64,000 bases of DNA, taken from RUG100 sp050953405 (GTDB taxonomy: Bacteria; Bacillota; Clostridia; Peptostreptococcales; Anaerovoracaceae). The translations under genes and the position numbers were made by a program. The DNA is taken from NCBI GenBank assembly GCA_050953405.1, contig JBMNMP010000001.1, positions 310,001 through 374,000 of the forward strand, written 5' to 3'. Under the pieces are notes generated by a model that made no database searches, had not been told where the DNA came from, and worked only from the letters and a program-made list of their open reading frames with translations. Positions 53,185 through 61,426 of the stretch are shown piece by piece (within the stretch, counting starts at the first letter, position 1; each line of letters starts with the position of its first letter).

Positions 53185-54411
53185 ATGAAAGATGAATTGA
53201 AATACAGGGAACTGCCGCGCGATCTGGCGGCAGAGATCAAAGCGGATATGGATAGCGGCTGGATGAATCCGGGCGCTTTTAAGGAAGAAGATTTTGTGAG
53301 AAGGAACCCGGACAGGGACAGAAATACCCTGCTGCGTCCTTCTTCGATCCGGGATATAGAGAAGATCCTGCATCTTCCGCTGTACAACAGGTACGCGGAC
53401 AAGACGCAGGTTTTTTCCTTTTACAACAACGATGACATCACCAGGAGAGCGCTGCACGTACAGCTGGTCAGCCGTATCGCGCGCAATATCGGCCGCCTGC
53501 TGGGCCTCAATCTCGATCTCATCGAAGCCATCGCGCTGGGACACGATCTGGGTCACACGCCGTTTGGACACGGCGGCGAAGCTTATCTCAACGAGCTGCT
53601 CCACGGGCGGACCGGCCTCTACTTCAACCACAACGTGCAGAGCGTGCGGGTCCTGGATACCATCTGCTGCCGCAACATGATGCTGCAGACCCTGGACGGC
53701 ATCCTCTGCCACAACGGGGAACTGGAACAGCAGGAATACAGGCCGATGACCGGCAAGACGTTCGATGACCTTGACCGCGAGGTGAAAGCCAGTTATGAAG
53801 AGGGTGCGGCTGCCATCAGGAAGCTGGTGCCCATGACTCTGGAAGGCTGTGTCGTGCGCGTGAGCGATATGATAGCTTATCTTGGCAAAGACAGGCAGGA
53901 CGCCATCACGGCGCATATAATCGATGACTACGACATTTTCGACGGCGATCAGATCGGCAGTAAAAATGCCGAGATCATCAACAACCTGGTGGTGGATATC
54001 GTGGAGAACAGTTACCGCAGGGATTACATTTCCATGAGCGAGGTCGCCTTTGCCGATCTGGTGAAGGCCAAAGAGGAAAATTATCGCTATATCTACAAGA
54101 CTGAGGGCACCAACCCGGAATACGGCGACGTCAAGCCGATGTTCGCGCGGGTATACGAACACCTGCTGGACGACCTTCTGCGCCGTGACGCGGATTCGGT
54201 CATCTACCGCCATCACCTGGACTTTGTCAGAAAACAGCAGCAGTACTATACGCCGCTCAGCGACTACTCGCAGGAGCCGCCCGATCTGATAGTGTGCGAC
54301 TTCATGGCGTCAATGACAGACGATTATTTCCTCGATTTGTATGAATATCTGTTTCCCGGCGAAGATACAGGGATCCGGTATCATTCATATTTTGGAGATC
54401 ACCGTAAATAA
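53185..54411 (+). CDS. HD-domain dNTP triphosphohydrolase (dGTPase-like)
   Basis: 408 aa. The HD phosphohydrolase motif LIEAIALGHDLGHTPFGHGGE includes His120-Asp121, preceded by the upstream His of RALHVQLVSRIARNIGR and followed by FNHNVQSVRVLD and a late SDMIAYLGKD metal-ligand Asp. This pattern fits deoxyguanosinetriphosphate triphosphohydrolase-like proteins of Firmicutes, which cut dNTPs to nucleoside and PPPi. The N-terminal RNPDRDRNTLLRPSSIRDIEKI replaces the canonical R-x-x-F-x-x-D region (YNRYADKTQVF). Nothing downstream suggests phage defence. Confidence 0.88.
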   Translation: MKDELKYRELPRDLAAEIKADMDSGWMNPGAFKEEDFVRRNPDRDRNTLLRPSSIRDIEKILHLPLYNRYADKTQVFSFYNNDDITRRALHVQLVSRIARNIGRLLGLNLDLIEAIALGHDLGHTPFGHGGEAYLNELLHGRTGLYFNHNVQSVRVLDTICCRNMMLQTLDGILCHNGELEQQEYRPMTGKTFDDLDREVKASYEEGAAAIRKLVPMTLEGCVVRVSDMIAYLGKDRQDAITAHIIDDYDIFDGDQIGSKNAEIINNLVVDIVENSYRRDYISMSEVAFADLVKAKEENYRYIYKTEGTNPEYGDVKPMFARVYEHLLDDLLRRDADSVIYRHHLDFVRKQQQYYTPLSDYSQEPPDLIVCDFMASMTDDYFLDLYEYLFPGEDTGIRYHSYFGDHRK

Positions 54412-54516
54412 ATAACGCAAATTTAACAATAATGCTGTTGACATATGGTGCGGCATACAGAATAATTGGTTTAGAGGTTAGAGTAAAGTAGTGAATCAGA
54501 AAGAGGAGATAAGCTT

Positions 54517-55379
54517 ATGAAGATGAAAAATCCATATTGTGTACAGCGGTAGCTGTACTGATGGGACTGGCGATGTCGGTCCCCGCAGCGGCGAGCGCAC
54601 AGACCGCAGATTTTCAGAAGGGATCCGTGAAAGCAGCGGTCCCCGGGGGAGCATCTGTGGAATCTGTCAGCAGCGGAGCGAAAACGCCGAAGTACGTGGG
54701 TACCGCGCGCTCCAAACAGGTAGTCACCGTGGTCAATAATGGTGCCAGCCTTGACAAACTGACTTTCAGAGCCGGAAGCAGCGGATATGTCGATTTATCA
54801 GCGGCCCCTTATGGCGGATATGTTCAGCTCTACAGAGGCGGAACAGCAGTATCCAGCAGGACTTACATCAGTAACAGTCTGGGCACTGTTCCGAATTGGA
54901 TGATGGGCACTTACTTCGGTGTCCAAAAGGGAAAGACCTACACTGTCAATATGCTGCCGACATATGTCCCGACGCAGACTGAAGGTGATTATGCCGGTCA
55001 AAAGGTTTATGCATTCACTTACATCAATCACAAGGTGTATGAGAAGAGCGGCACCAGGAAGAGCAAGGCCAGGGCTATCAGGATAAAGAAGCTGAGAAAA
55101 GGCTATATCGCCGCCGGAAGCAAAGAGGCGGACTGGTACAAGATCACGACCAGGAAAAAGGGCATCAGGATCTACTTCAATGGTGGTACAAACAACAAAC
55201 TTAAGGCGGAAATAACCCACAGAAACGGACGCCACGTCATCAAGGGCACACTGTATCTGACACGTTCGAAGGGTCAGTATGCAAAACTGCCTAAGAAGTC
55301 TTATGCGAAGGGGACTTACTACATCAAGGTCACCAGGACCAAAGGCTCCAGCGGAGTTTACACCCTCAGGTGGAAATAA
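54517..55379 (+). pseudogene. Secreted basic protein with frameshift in the signal-peptide A-run
   Basis: RBS AAGAGGAG and ATG at 54517 begin MKMKNPYCVQR-stop; adding one A to the AAAAA at 54526-54530 gives MKMKKSILCTAVAVLMGLA followed by MSVPAAASA, a textbook signal peptide that runs into the open frame ending at 55379. As sequenced, only a TTG (54537) or ATG (54558) within the hydrophobic core could start. The mature 260 aa have a beta-rich N-terminal region and a basic domain (KSKARAIRIKKLRKGYIAAGSKEADWYKITTRKKGIRIYFNGG ... GTYYIKVTRTKGSSGVYTLRW) of pre-peptidase C-terminal type. Function unknown; the basic tail resembles the charge pattern of the two giant proteins. Confidence 0.75.
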
Positions 55380-55408
55380 TCGCTAAAGTTTCATAAACAG
55401 GAACATCG

Positions 55409-55441
55409 CGCCCTCTTCATGTTGCATGAAGAGGGCGTTTG
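55409..55441 (+). terminator. Terminator after the secreted protein gene
   Basis: CGCCCTCTTCATG/CATGAAGAGGGCG (13-bp perfect arms, TTG loop) then TTTGT. Confidence 0.78.
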
Positions 55442-55496
55442 TATTAAAATATCGATGTTGATAAGGGGCCGGATCGGGAAAAAGAGAGGGACAGAA

Positions 55497-56243
55497 ATGG
55501 CAAAGACGAAAGAAAGAGAAAAGATGAGTGTGCCCAGAAAGGTGATCCTGATAATAGCGATCATCGTTTTTTGCGGCGCCCTGGGTATGTTGCTGCAGAA
55601 TTATATCAAGGGAGCGATCGTGCAGCATGACTTTAATCAGCTGAAAGTCAACGGCACGCATGATCTGGTCGCTCTGCACAAGAAGAACAGCGACCTGGTC
55701 GGCTGGCTGGAGATAAAGGACACCCGGATAGATTATCCGGTGATGCAGACGCCGGATGATCCGGAATTCTATCTGCGCCGCAACTTTGAAAAGAAATATT
55801 CGCTGGCGGGGACCCTGTTCGTAGACGCGGCCAGCGATCTGAAGAAATCGGAAAACTACATTATATACGGCCACAATATGAAAAACGGTACCATGTTCCA
55901 CCAGCTGCTGAAGTATGAGGACAGGGATTTCTACAACGAGCACAAGACCTTTGAATATGACGAGTATCGGGACGGCAGGCAGCTGGACGGAAAATACCAG
56001 GTGGTCGCCGCCTTCCGCACACAGATATATCCCGCCGGCTCTGATAACTTCAAGTATTACGAGTATGCCGGGATCAGCGACAAGAAGACGTTTGACAAAT
56101 ATGTGAAGGGTATCCGGGCACTGTCGGCTTATGATACGGGCATCACACCGGTCTGGGGAGAGCAGCTGGTCACCCTTTCCACGTGCGCTTATCACACGGA
56201 CGAAGGCCGCTTTGTGGTTGTCGGGCGCAGGATCAGCGAGTGA
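55497..56243 (+). CDS. Class B sortase
   Basis: 248 aa. An N-terminal signal-anchor (VPRKVILIIAIIVFCGALGMLL) leads to the extracytoplasmic catalytic domain: IDYPVMQTPDDPEFYLRRNFEKKYSLAGTLFVD, catalytic His126 (YIIYGHNMKNGTMF), Cys230 (TLSTCAY) and late Arg (RFVVVGRR). Transpeptidase attaching proteins with an NPxTN- or LPxTG-like signal to peptidoglycan. ATG 55497 follows AGAGAGGG. No protein with a sorting signal is encoded in this window, so its substrates lie elsewhere. Confidence 0.93.
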   Translation: MAKTKEREKMSVPRKVILIIAIIVFCGALGMLLQNYIKGAIVQHDFNQLKVNGTHDLVALHKKNSDLVGWLEIKDTRIDYPVMQTPDDPEFYLRRNFEKKYSLAGTLFVDAASDLKKSENYIIYGHNMKNGTMFHQLLKYEDRDFYNEHKTFEYDEYRDGRQLDGKYQVVAAFRTQIYPAGSDNFKYYEYAGISDKKTFDKYVKGIRALSAYDTGITPVWGEQLVTLSTCAYHTDEGRFVVVGRRISE

Positions 56244-56274
56244 GACCGGGTGAGCGGCTATAATATAGAAATTC

Positions 56275-56306
56275 AAGAGGACCTCAGCAGCGTGAGGTCC
56301 TCTTTT
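56275..56306 (+). terminator. Terminator after the sortase gene
   Basis: AAGAGGACCTCA/TGAGGTCCTCTT (12-bp arms, loop GCAGCG) then TTTTC; can serve both strands. Confidence 0.85.
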
Positions 56307-56346
56307 CATTGGTGAAGTCTGCTGTGCAGACTATGGTGAGCGGACT

Positions 56347-57108
56347 TTATTCCAGATTCAGCTTTTTGTTGAGCAGATACCAGGTGACGAACCAGTATAC
56401 GGCCAGCAGGATGGAGACAACCACTAACAGGAGCAGCAGGTAGGTCTCCATGACAGCGATCGAAGCTGGGTGATTTAGATACGCTGTCAAGTGTGTTATA
56501 TTGTGCATGATAATGTTGGATACGATCATCTCGGCAACTGAAAGGCCCACATATGAGAGCACTGCACCCAGGATCCGGTGATTGTGCCATTGATGTCCGA
56601 TGGCGATGGAAGCAAATATCTTGGCGACTGAATCCGCGCAGGAAACGATGATCAGCAATATGAGTTCCACGAATACCAGTCCGGCCTTTTCAAAGGACTG
56701 GTAAAGGTAATCAAAATGGAACGGCTGGCTGACGAATCCACTGCATGCGGTAAAGATGAAGGTGGAGAGTATGCCTATGATCCCGCCGATGATGATCCAG
56801 GCTGTGGCCGAAATGATTTTGTTGGCTACATGCTGCCCGGTCGTCGCCGGCAGGCAAAACATCAGATAACCTTCATTGCCCAGCAGGTTCTTGTAAAACC
56901 GCTGGATTATCATTATCAGAGTTATGATAATGAGCGCCAGAGCGCCGAATACGTACAAGCTGCCGAGAGTGATATTGCGCAGGCCGAAATCATCGCTCCA
57001 GCGCATGGAGAGCCCGAAGAGCGCTCCCAGCACCAGCAATATCCCGTATATGGGCAATAGTATGCGCCCCATGGCCTGGAATTCGTACTTCAATAATTTC
57101 CCTAACAT
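56347..57108 (-). CDS. ABC transporter permease (ABC-2 type)
   Basis: 253 aa with about six helices (LLPIYGILLVLGALFGLSMRW; LYVFGALALIIITLIMIIQRFY; ISATAWIIIGGIIGILSTFIF; FVELILLIIVSCADSVA; ILGAVLSYVGLSVAEMIVSNI; LLLLLVVVSILLAVYWFVTWYLL). Pairs with the ATPase upstream, which it overlaps by 7 nt. This is the YtrB/YtrA-type locus; in relatives such transporters respond to cell-wall antibiotics, which is known for B. subtilis ytr but only inferred here. Confidence 0.88.
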   Translation of the reverse strand: MLGKLLKYEFQAMGRILLPIYGILLVLGALFGLSMRWSDDFGLRNITLGSLYVFGALALIIITLIMIIQRFYKNLLGNEGYLMFCLPATTGQHVANKIISATAWIIIGGIIGILSTFIFTACSGFVSQPFHFDYLYQSFEKAGLVFVELILLIIVSCADSVAKIFASIAIGHQWHNHRILGAVLSYVGLSVAEMIVSNIIMHNITHLTAYLNHPASIAVMETYLLLLLVVVSILLAVYWFVTWYLLNKKLNLE

Positions 57109-57797
57109 CTGAATACCTCCCTGAACAGTTTGTCGATGCTGCGTCCCTCTTTTTCCCTGATGGAGTCTGCTTTGTCGTGCATGAGGATGTGTCCCTCTTC
57201 GATGAAGATGATATCATCGAGGATGTTTTCCACGTCTGCGATCAGGTGCGTGGAAAGGAGCACCAGAGCCTCCGGATTGTAGTTGTTGATTATTGTCTTC
57301 AGTATATAGTCCCTGGCCGCCGGATCCACACCGGCAATGGGTTCGTCAAGGACGTATATCATTGCGCTGCGGCTCATGGTGAGGATGAGCTGTATCTTCT
57401 CCTTGGTGCCCTTGGACATCTTTTTCAATTTCATCGAGCGTGAAAAATCCAGGTCCCTGAGCATGGCATCTGCCTTGTTCTCGTCAAAATCCGCATAGAA
57501 GTCACTGTAGAATTCCAGGAGCTGTTCCACATTCATATATGAAGGCAGAAAGTCCCGATCCGGCAGGTAGGCGACTTTGGATTTTGTGACGGTGCCCGGC
57601 TCTTCGCCGTCGATGAGGATACTGCCCATAGTCGGTCGCAGAAGACCGGTGAGCATTTTGATGATGGTGGTCTTCCCGCTGCCGTTTGGGCCCAGCAGAC
57701 CAGTGATCTGACCTGCATCCAGCTCCAGGTTCACGTTATTGACCGCACACAGGGGACCGTAGTACTTTGTAAGGTTCTTGCATGTGAGAATAGCCAT
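57102..57797 (-). CDS. ABC transporter ATP-binding protein
   Basis: 231 aa ATPase: Walker A GPNGSGKTT, Q-loop region VAYLPDRDFLP, signature MSKGTKEKIQL (LSxGQ variant with K-G-T-K), Walker B IYVLDEPIAGVD and STHL H-loop. The signature variant is usual for the YtrB-like subgroup. Follows the GntR gene by 1 nt. Confidence 0.93.
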   Translation of the reverse strand: MAILTCKNLTKYYGPLCAVNNVNLELDAGQITGLLGPNGSGKTTIIKMLTGLLRPTMGSILIDGEEPGTVTKSKVAYLPDRDFLPSYMNVEQLLEFYSDFYADFDENKADAMLRDLDFSRSMKLKKMSKGTKEKIQLILTMSRSAMIYVLDEPIAGVDPAARDYILKTIINNYNPEALVLLSTHLIADVENILDDIIFIEEGHILMHDKADSIREKEGRSIDKLFREVFRC

Positions 57798-57798
57798 A

Positions 57799-58164
57799 TT
57801 ATGATTCCTCCTTGTAGTTTGCGATAGCCTCTATGATTTCTTCTTTGGACATGCCCAGTCTGCTCAGGCTTTCAAACAGCGCTTTGATATACTTTCTCCC
57901 CAGGTCCTGCTTTAAATCTTTCAATGTGCTCTCCTCCTCGGTTATAAATCGGCCGCTGGTCCTCACGGCGTGCAGCAGGCCCTCCTGCTCCAGTTGAGCC
58001 AGTGCCTTCTGCATGGTGTTTGGATTGACACCGGCGTCCACGGCCAGGTCCCTGACGGAGGGCAGCTTGTCTCCGGGCCGGTAAGCGCCGCTGGCGATCT
58101 GGATCTTCACCTGCTCCACTATCTGTGAGTAGATGGGGATCCCTTCTCTAAAGTTCCATTCCAT
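57799..58164 (-). CDS. YtrA-subfamily GntR repressor
   Basis: 121 aa, short GntR regulator: winged HTH (IPIYSQIVEQVKIQIASGAYRPGDKLPSVRDLAVDAGVNPNTMQKALAQLEQEGLLHAVRTSGRFIT) plus a small helical C-terminal dimer segment (LGRKYIKALFESLSRLGMSKEEIIEAIANY). It is the first gene of the operon with the ABC genes, and its promoter carries a matching inverted repeat. Confidence 0.93.
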   Translation of the reverse strand: MEWNFREGIPIYSQIVEQVKIQIASGAYRPGDKLPSVRDLAVDAGVNPNTMQKALAQLEQEGLLHAVRTSGRFITEEESTLKDLKQDLGRKYIKALFESLSRLGMSKEEIIEAIANYKEES

Positions 58165-58181
58165 AAGATTACTTCCTCATA

Positions 58182-58236
58182 TTGTATTATTGTATTACTT
58201 TACTAATACAATAACCCGAAACGTATAAAATGTCAA
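58182..58236 (-). promoter_or_regulatory. GntR-ABC operon promoter with YtrA-type operator
   Basis: Minus strand TTGACA (58236-58231), 17-nt spacer, TATTGT (58213-58208). Overlapping the -10 is a perfect inverted repeat TTGTATTA-N6-TAATACAA (58190-58211); a further direct TTGTATTA (58182-58189) abuts it. YtrA-type regulators bind similar TAATAC-rich dyads, so autoregulation is likely. Confidence 0.82.
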
Positions 58237-58348
58237 CCGAAAAAAGGCATCGGGCCGGAACTGGAGACATTTTTTGCTTTTCTTGTGCTCTTGTTGTAAA
58301 ATTACTATATAAGAGCCATTATATGTAATCATCGGAAGGAGAGTTGCT

Positions 58349-59215
58349 ATGGAATATATTTCTTATTATGAAGAAATTGTCAGCAAGAGAGAGTCTTGCC
58401 GTAATTTTAAGGATGAAAAGGTCGATGCCTCGATACTGGCTGAAATCAAAGATTATTACAACGAGGAAGACAGGCTTCTTCCGGATATAAAAACAGAAAT
58501 CGCGATCTATGACAAGGCGTCATTTGAGGCGGTGGGCAAGGCAGCAGGATACAAGGGTTTCCTGATCGCTGCGCCGCATTACCTGGTGATCTTTTCCGGA
58601 GACGGAGATCACGCGCTTGAGAACGCCGGTTTTATCGGACAGGGGATCACGCTGAAGATGACACAGCTGGGACTGGCGGCATGCTGGCTCACTGTCAATG
58701 ATCCAAAGGCTGTAAAAGATGCCGTCAAGGCGGACACCGACAAGAATGTTGCCGCTGTCATCGCTTTCGGTTACCGGGATAAGGACAATGAGGAAACCAG
58801 GCTGGATATCAAGACGCCGTCGGATGTAAAGGTCGTCAAGGTGGGCACCAAGGCAGCACCGAAAATCGATTTGTCGACGCTGCTCTTTGATAAGAAATAC
58901 GGACGTGTTCCCAATGTGGATTCCATGCCTACCGAGGTCGTGGATGCCCTGCGCGCCATTGCCAGTGCACAGTCATTCTTCAACAGACAGCCGTATCGCG
59001 TCATCGTGGATGATGATTTGATCAGCCTGATCGGTCTTCAGGATGAAATGACATGCGAAGCTGACGAGCATTTGAATTACGGCATTGCCATGTTCAATTT
59101 CTATGCCGTACTGAGCGCTGTCAGAAACAAGCCTTCACAGTGGAGCTTTGAGGAACCGGACAGAGATCTGGGATACCCGGCGAACAGCAAATTCGTAGCT
59201 GCCTGCCGCATCTAA
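58349..59215 (+). CDS. Nitroreductase-family protein (TM1586-like)
   Basis: 288 aa: SYYEEIVSKRESCRNFKDEKVD matches the N-terminal FMN-binding segment (R-x-S-x-R-x-F); GFLIAAPHYLVIFSGDG, GFIGQGITLKMTQLGLAACWLTVND and VAAVIAFGY are the core; a second half (PTEVVDALRAIASAQSFFNRQPYRVIVDDD) repeats the N-terminal pattern as in the TM1586 putative-nitroreductase subgroup. FMN-dependent reductase of unknown substrate. RBS AAGGAGAG. Confidence 0.87.
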   Translation: MEYISYYEEIVSKRESCRNFKDEKVDASILAEIKDYYNEEDRLLPDIKTEIAIYDKASFEAVGKAAGYKGFLIAAPHYLVIFSGDGDHALENAGFIGQGITLKMTQLGLAACWLTVNDPKAVKDAVKADTDKNVAAVIAFGYRDKDNEETRLDIKTPSDVKVVKVGTKAAPKIDLSTLLFDKKYGRVPNVDSMPTEVVDALRAIASAQSFFNRQPYRVIVDDDLISLIGLQDEMTCEADEHLNYGIAMFNFYAVLSAVRNKPSQWSFEEPDRDLGYPANSKFVAACRI

Positions 59216-59243
59216 GCGCAACCGCATACACAAAAGAAAACAC

Positions 59244-59280
59244 AAAAAGAGGCCATTGTCCGCAGAGGACAATGGCCTTG
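59244..59280. terminator. Bidirectional terminator between nitroreductase and CvpA genes
   Basis: GGCCATTGTCC/GGACAATGGCC (11-bp perfect arms, GCAGA loop); minus strand reads TCTTTTTG after it, so it serves cvpA well. Confidence 0.85.
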
Positions 59281-59289
59281 TTATCTCTA

Positions 59290-59925
59290 CTAGCTGAACA
59301 GTCCCTGCATGAACAGGAGCAGCAGATTGTTATCATACAGCGTCTTCGCAATGTAGGAGTTGTTGAGGCTGGCGGTCACGCCTTCGGTGAAGTCCGGAGC
59401 CATGAGGTTGATGGCCGGCAGCATGAGAGCCAGGAAGATGTAAACGAGCACCATGCCTCTCACCAGTCCGAACAGCAGTCCGAAAAAGCCGTCGACGCCG
59501 CTGACGCGCCCGTTGTATTCCTTTGACAACGCCCTCAGGATGATCCAGAGAATGATCTTGACCACGATGAAGATGAGCATGAAGACGGCAACTGTGAATA
59601 CCAGGTTCGTAAACGAGCGTGCGATGCTGTTGGTGACCCCGCCCGAGATGTCTCCGATCACAGAACTCAGAGCATCAGGCATGTTGTGCTGCGTCGCTTC
59701 GATGCCGGTCAGCGAATCAAAGCGGAAGTTAAAGCCTTCCAGCAGCCAGTTGTAGAACCCCGTGTGTGCCCGTATTACAGGCTTTAGATACGGAGTGCAG
59801 AAAAAAGCCGCCAGCAGGGCGACCAGCCATCCAGCAGTGTGTATCAGTGTATATACAAATCCGGTTTTAAAACCTACTATTGCCGATATTATCAATATGG
59901 CAATGATCATCAGGTCTAGTATCAT
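59290..59925 (-). CDS. CvpA-family membrane protein
   Basis: 211 aa with about four helices: MIIAILIISAIVGFKTGFVYTLIHTAGWLVALLAAFFCTPYLKP is the CvpA opening, and NLVFTVAVFMLIFIVVKIILWIILRALS with GVDGFFGLLFGLVRGMVLVYIFLALMLP follows. CvpA is linked to colicin V production in E. coli and to envelope stress and division in other bacteria. Start at 59925 uses AAGGGGAAC; the frame extends upstream without a ribosome site. Confidence 0.88.
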   Translation of the reverse strand: MILDLMIIAILIISAIVGFKTGFVYTLIHTAGWLVALLAAFFCTPYLKPVIRAHTGFYNWLLEGFNFRFDSLTGIEATQHNMPDALSSVIGDISGGVTNSIARSFTNLVFTVAVFMLIFIVVKIILWIILRALSKEYNGRVSGVDGFFGLLFGLVRGMVLVYIFLALMLPAINLMAPDFTEGVTASLNNSYIAKTLYDNNLLLLFMQGLFS

Positions 59926-60046
59926 AAGGTGTTCCCCTTCCAAATTCCAGTTTAGATAATACCACAGAAATACCCGTTGGTGCAACTAAAAGAGCCCTTG
60001 ATTTAACTTGAATACAGCAGTAAAATGTGATAACATTGTAAAGCGT

Positions 60047-60505
60047 ATGGAAAAGTATATGAGATTAGCCTTGAAGGAAGCTGAAAAAGCGAAGGACATG
60101 GGAGAGGTCCCCGTAGGGGCGGTCATAGTCAAAGACGGCGAGGTAATCGCTGCCGCGCACAACCTGACCGAAACGGAGAAAGACCCCACAGCTCATGCGG
60201 AGATGATAGCCATCAGGGCCGCTTCAAAGCGTCTGGGAGGATGGAGGCTCAGCGGGTGCGAAATGTACGTCACCGCGGAGCCGTGCAGTATGTGCGCCGG
60301 AGCGATAGTCTGGTCGAGGATCTCAAAACTCTACATAGGCACGGACGACCCCAAGGCGGGTGCCTGCGGCTCGGTGTTCAACATCGTGCAGGAACCGCGC
60401 CTCAATCACTTTGTGGAAGTGGAAAAGGGGATACTGCAGCGGGAATGCAGCGACATTATGAAGAGTTTTTTCAGGGAACTGAGAAAGCGGAACGGAGGAA
60501 GCTGA
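60047..60505 (+). CDS. tadA: tRNA-specific adenosine deaminase
   Basis: Makes inosine at A34 of tRNA-Arg(ACG). The 152-aa product has the zinc deaminase motifs HAEMIAI (HAE) and PCSMCAGAIVWSRI (PCxxC), with GEVPVGAVIV and FNIVQEPRLNHFVEVE typical of TadA. ATG 60047 is chosen by homology; no ribosome site precedes it and a TG-GATAAC -10-like element ends 13 nt before, so the leader is very short. It overlaps nothing but is followed 3 nt later by the next gene. Confidence 0.95.
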   Translation: MEKYMRLALKEAEKAKDMGEVPVGAVIVKDGEVIAAAHNLTETEKDPTAHAEMIAIRAASKRLGGWRLSGCEMYVTAEPCSMCAGAIVWSRISKLYIGTDDPKAGACGSVFNIVQEPRLNHFVEVEKGILQRECSDIMKSFFRELRKRNGGS

Positions 60506-60507
60506 GA

Positions 60508-61368
60508 ATGAAACGAATAGGCGCCATCCTGGTGCTTTCAATAATGCTGATCATGGCCTTCAGTGGTGTGGCCATGGGTGCCACATTCGGCGTGAAGGAC
60601 ACATCGCCTAAAAACGGGGCCACAGGACAGTCCATCGATAATATGGGTGTCAAGGTCCTCTTCAATGAGAATGTTTACAGCAAGAAAAATCAGAAAGCGA
60701 ACAGCAGAAAATGCCACCTGGTGGACAACAAGGGACACAAAGTCCCCAGCAGGGTCGCATTCAGTGAAGACTATAAGAAAATGATGCTGGTAGTTGCGGA
60801 CACCAGCAAGGATGCCAAGCACAAGGCAAAGATAAAGAGCATGACCAAGTATACACTGGTGATCGACTCCGGCTTCAAGTCGGCCAGCGGACAGACGATG
60901 GACAGATACACGCTGTCCTTCCGCACGTTGAATTCGAAAACCAGCATGAGAATCAGTATGGCTATGATGGGAGTCATGGTCGTCGGTATGATTTTCATGA
61001 CGGTCAGAGAACAGAAAAAGCAGCAGAAAGAGGGCACTCATAATAGTGACGGTCCGGTCAATCCGTACAAGGAAGCAAAGCGGACCGGCAAGTCCGTAGA
61101 AGAAATCGTGGCCCGCGAAAACAAGAAGAAAGAAAAGCTGGCCAGAGAGCAGGCCAAGAGAGAGGCCAAGGAACGAGAGGAACAGAAGACCGGCTGGACA
61201 TCTGCCGGACATATGAGGGTCCCCGGAGCAAGACCGATCTCCGCAGCCGGCAGCACCTTCAAATATCCGGTCAAGAAGACGACGCACAGGAAATCGAAGA
61301 GCACCAATCCCAAGGGGCAGAGCGGCAGGCAGAAAAACCAGAACAGAAATCGCAATTCACACAGATAA
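60508..61368 (+). CDS. Secreted Ig-like (Big_5) protein with C-terminal membrane anchor and basic cytoplasmic tail
   Basis: 286 aa: signal peptide (RIGAILVLSIMLIMAFSGVAMGATFG), an extracellular Ig-like domain about residues 28-150 of the SbsA-N/Big_5 type (TSPKNGATGQSIDNMGVKVLFNENV ... YTLVIDSGFKSASGQTMDRYTLSFRT), a transmembrane helix about 155-172 (ISMAMMGVMVVGMIFMTV) and a long Lys/Arg/Glu coiled tail (KKEKLAREQAKREAKEREEQ) that would be cytoplasmic. Function unknown. RBS GGAGGAAG overlaps the tadA end. Confidence 0.82.
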   Translation: MKRIGAILVLSIMLIMAFSGVAMGATFGVKDTSPKNGATGQSIDNMGVKVLFNENVYSKKNQKANSRKCHLVDNKGHKVPSRVAFSEDYKKMMLVVADTSKDAKHKAKIKSMTKYTLVIDSGFKSASGQTMDRYTLSFRTLNSKTSMRISMAMMGVMVVGMIFMTVREQKKQQKEGTHNSDGPVNPYKEAKRTGKSVEEIVARENKKKEKLAREQAKREAKEREEQKTGWTSAGHMRVPGARPISAAGSTFKYPVKKTTHRKSKSTNPKGQSGRQKNQNRNRNSHR

Positions 61369-61426
61369 AACGAGCGGGAGCGGACATGGGTCCGCTCCCT
61401 TTGTTAATAGAAAGGAACAGCGGCAA

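Noticed and set aside
53143..54216. A 357-codon minus-strand frame opposite the HD protein
   Set aside because: Antisense shadow of a well-conserved gene, without a credible start or known domain.
53185..54411. HD/dGTPase-like protein as an anti-phage dNTP-depletion gene
   Set aside because: No defence genes or mobile elements are nearby, and similar proteins are core genes in many Firmicutes.
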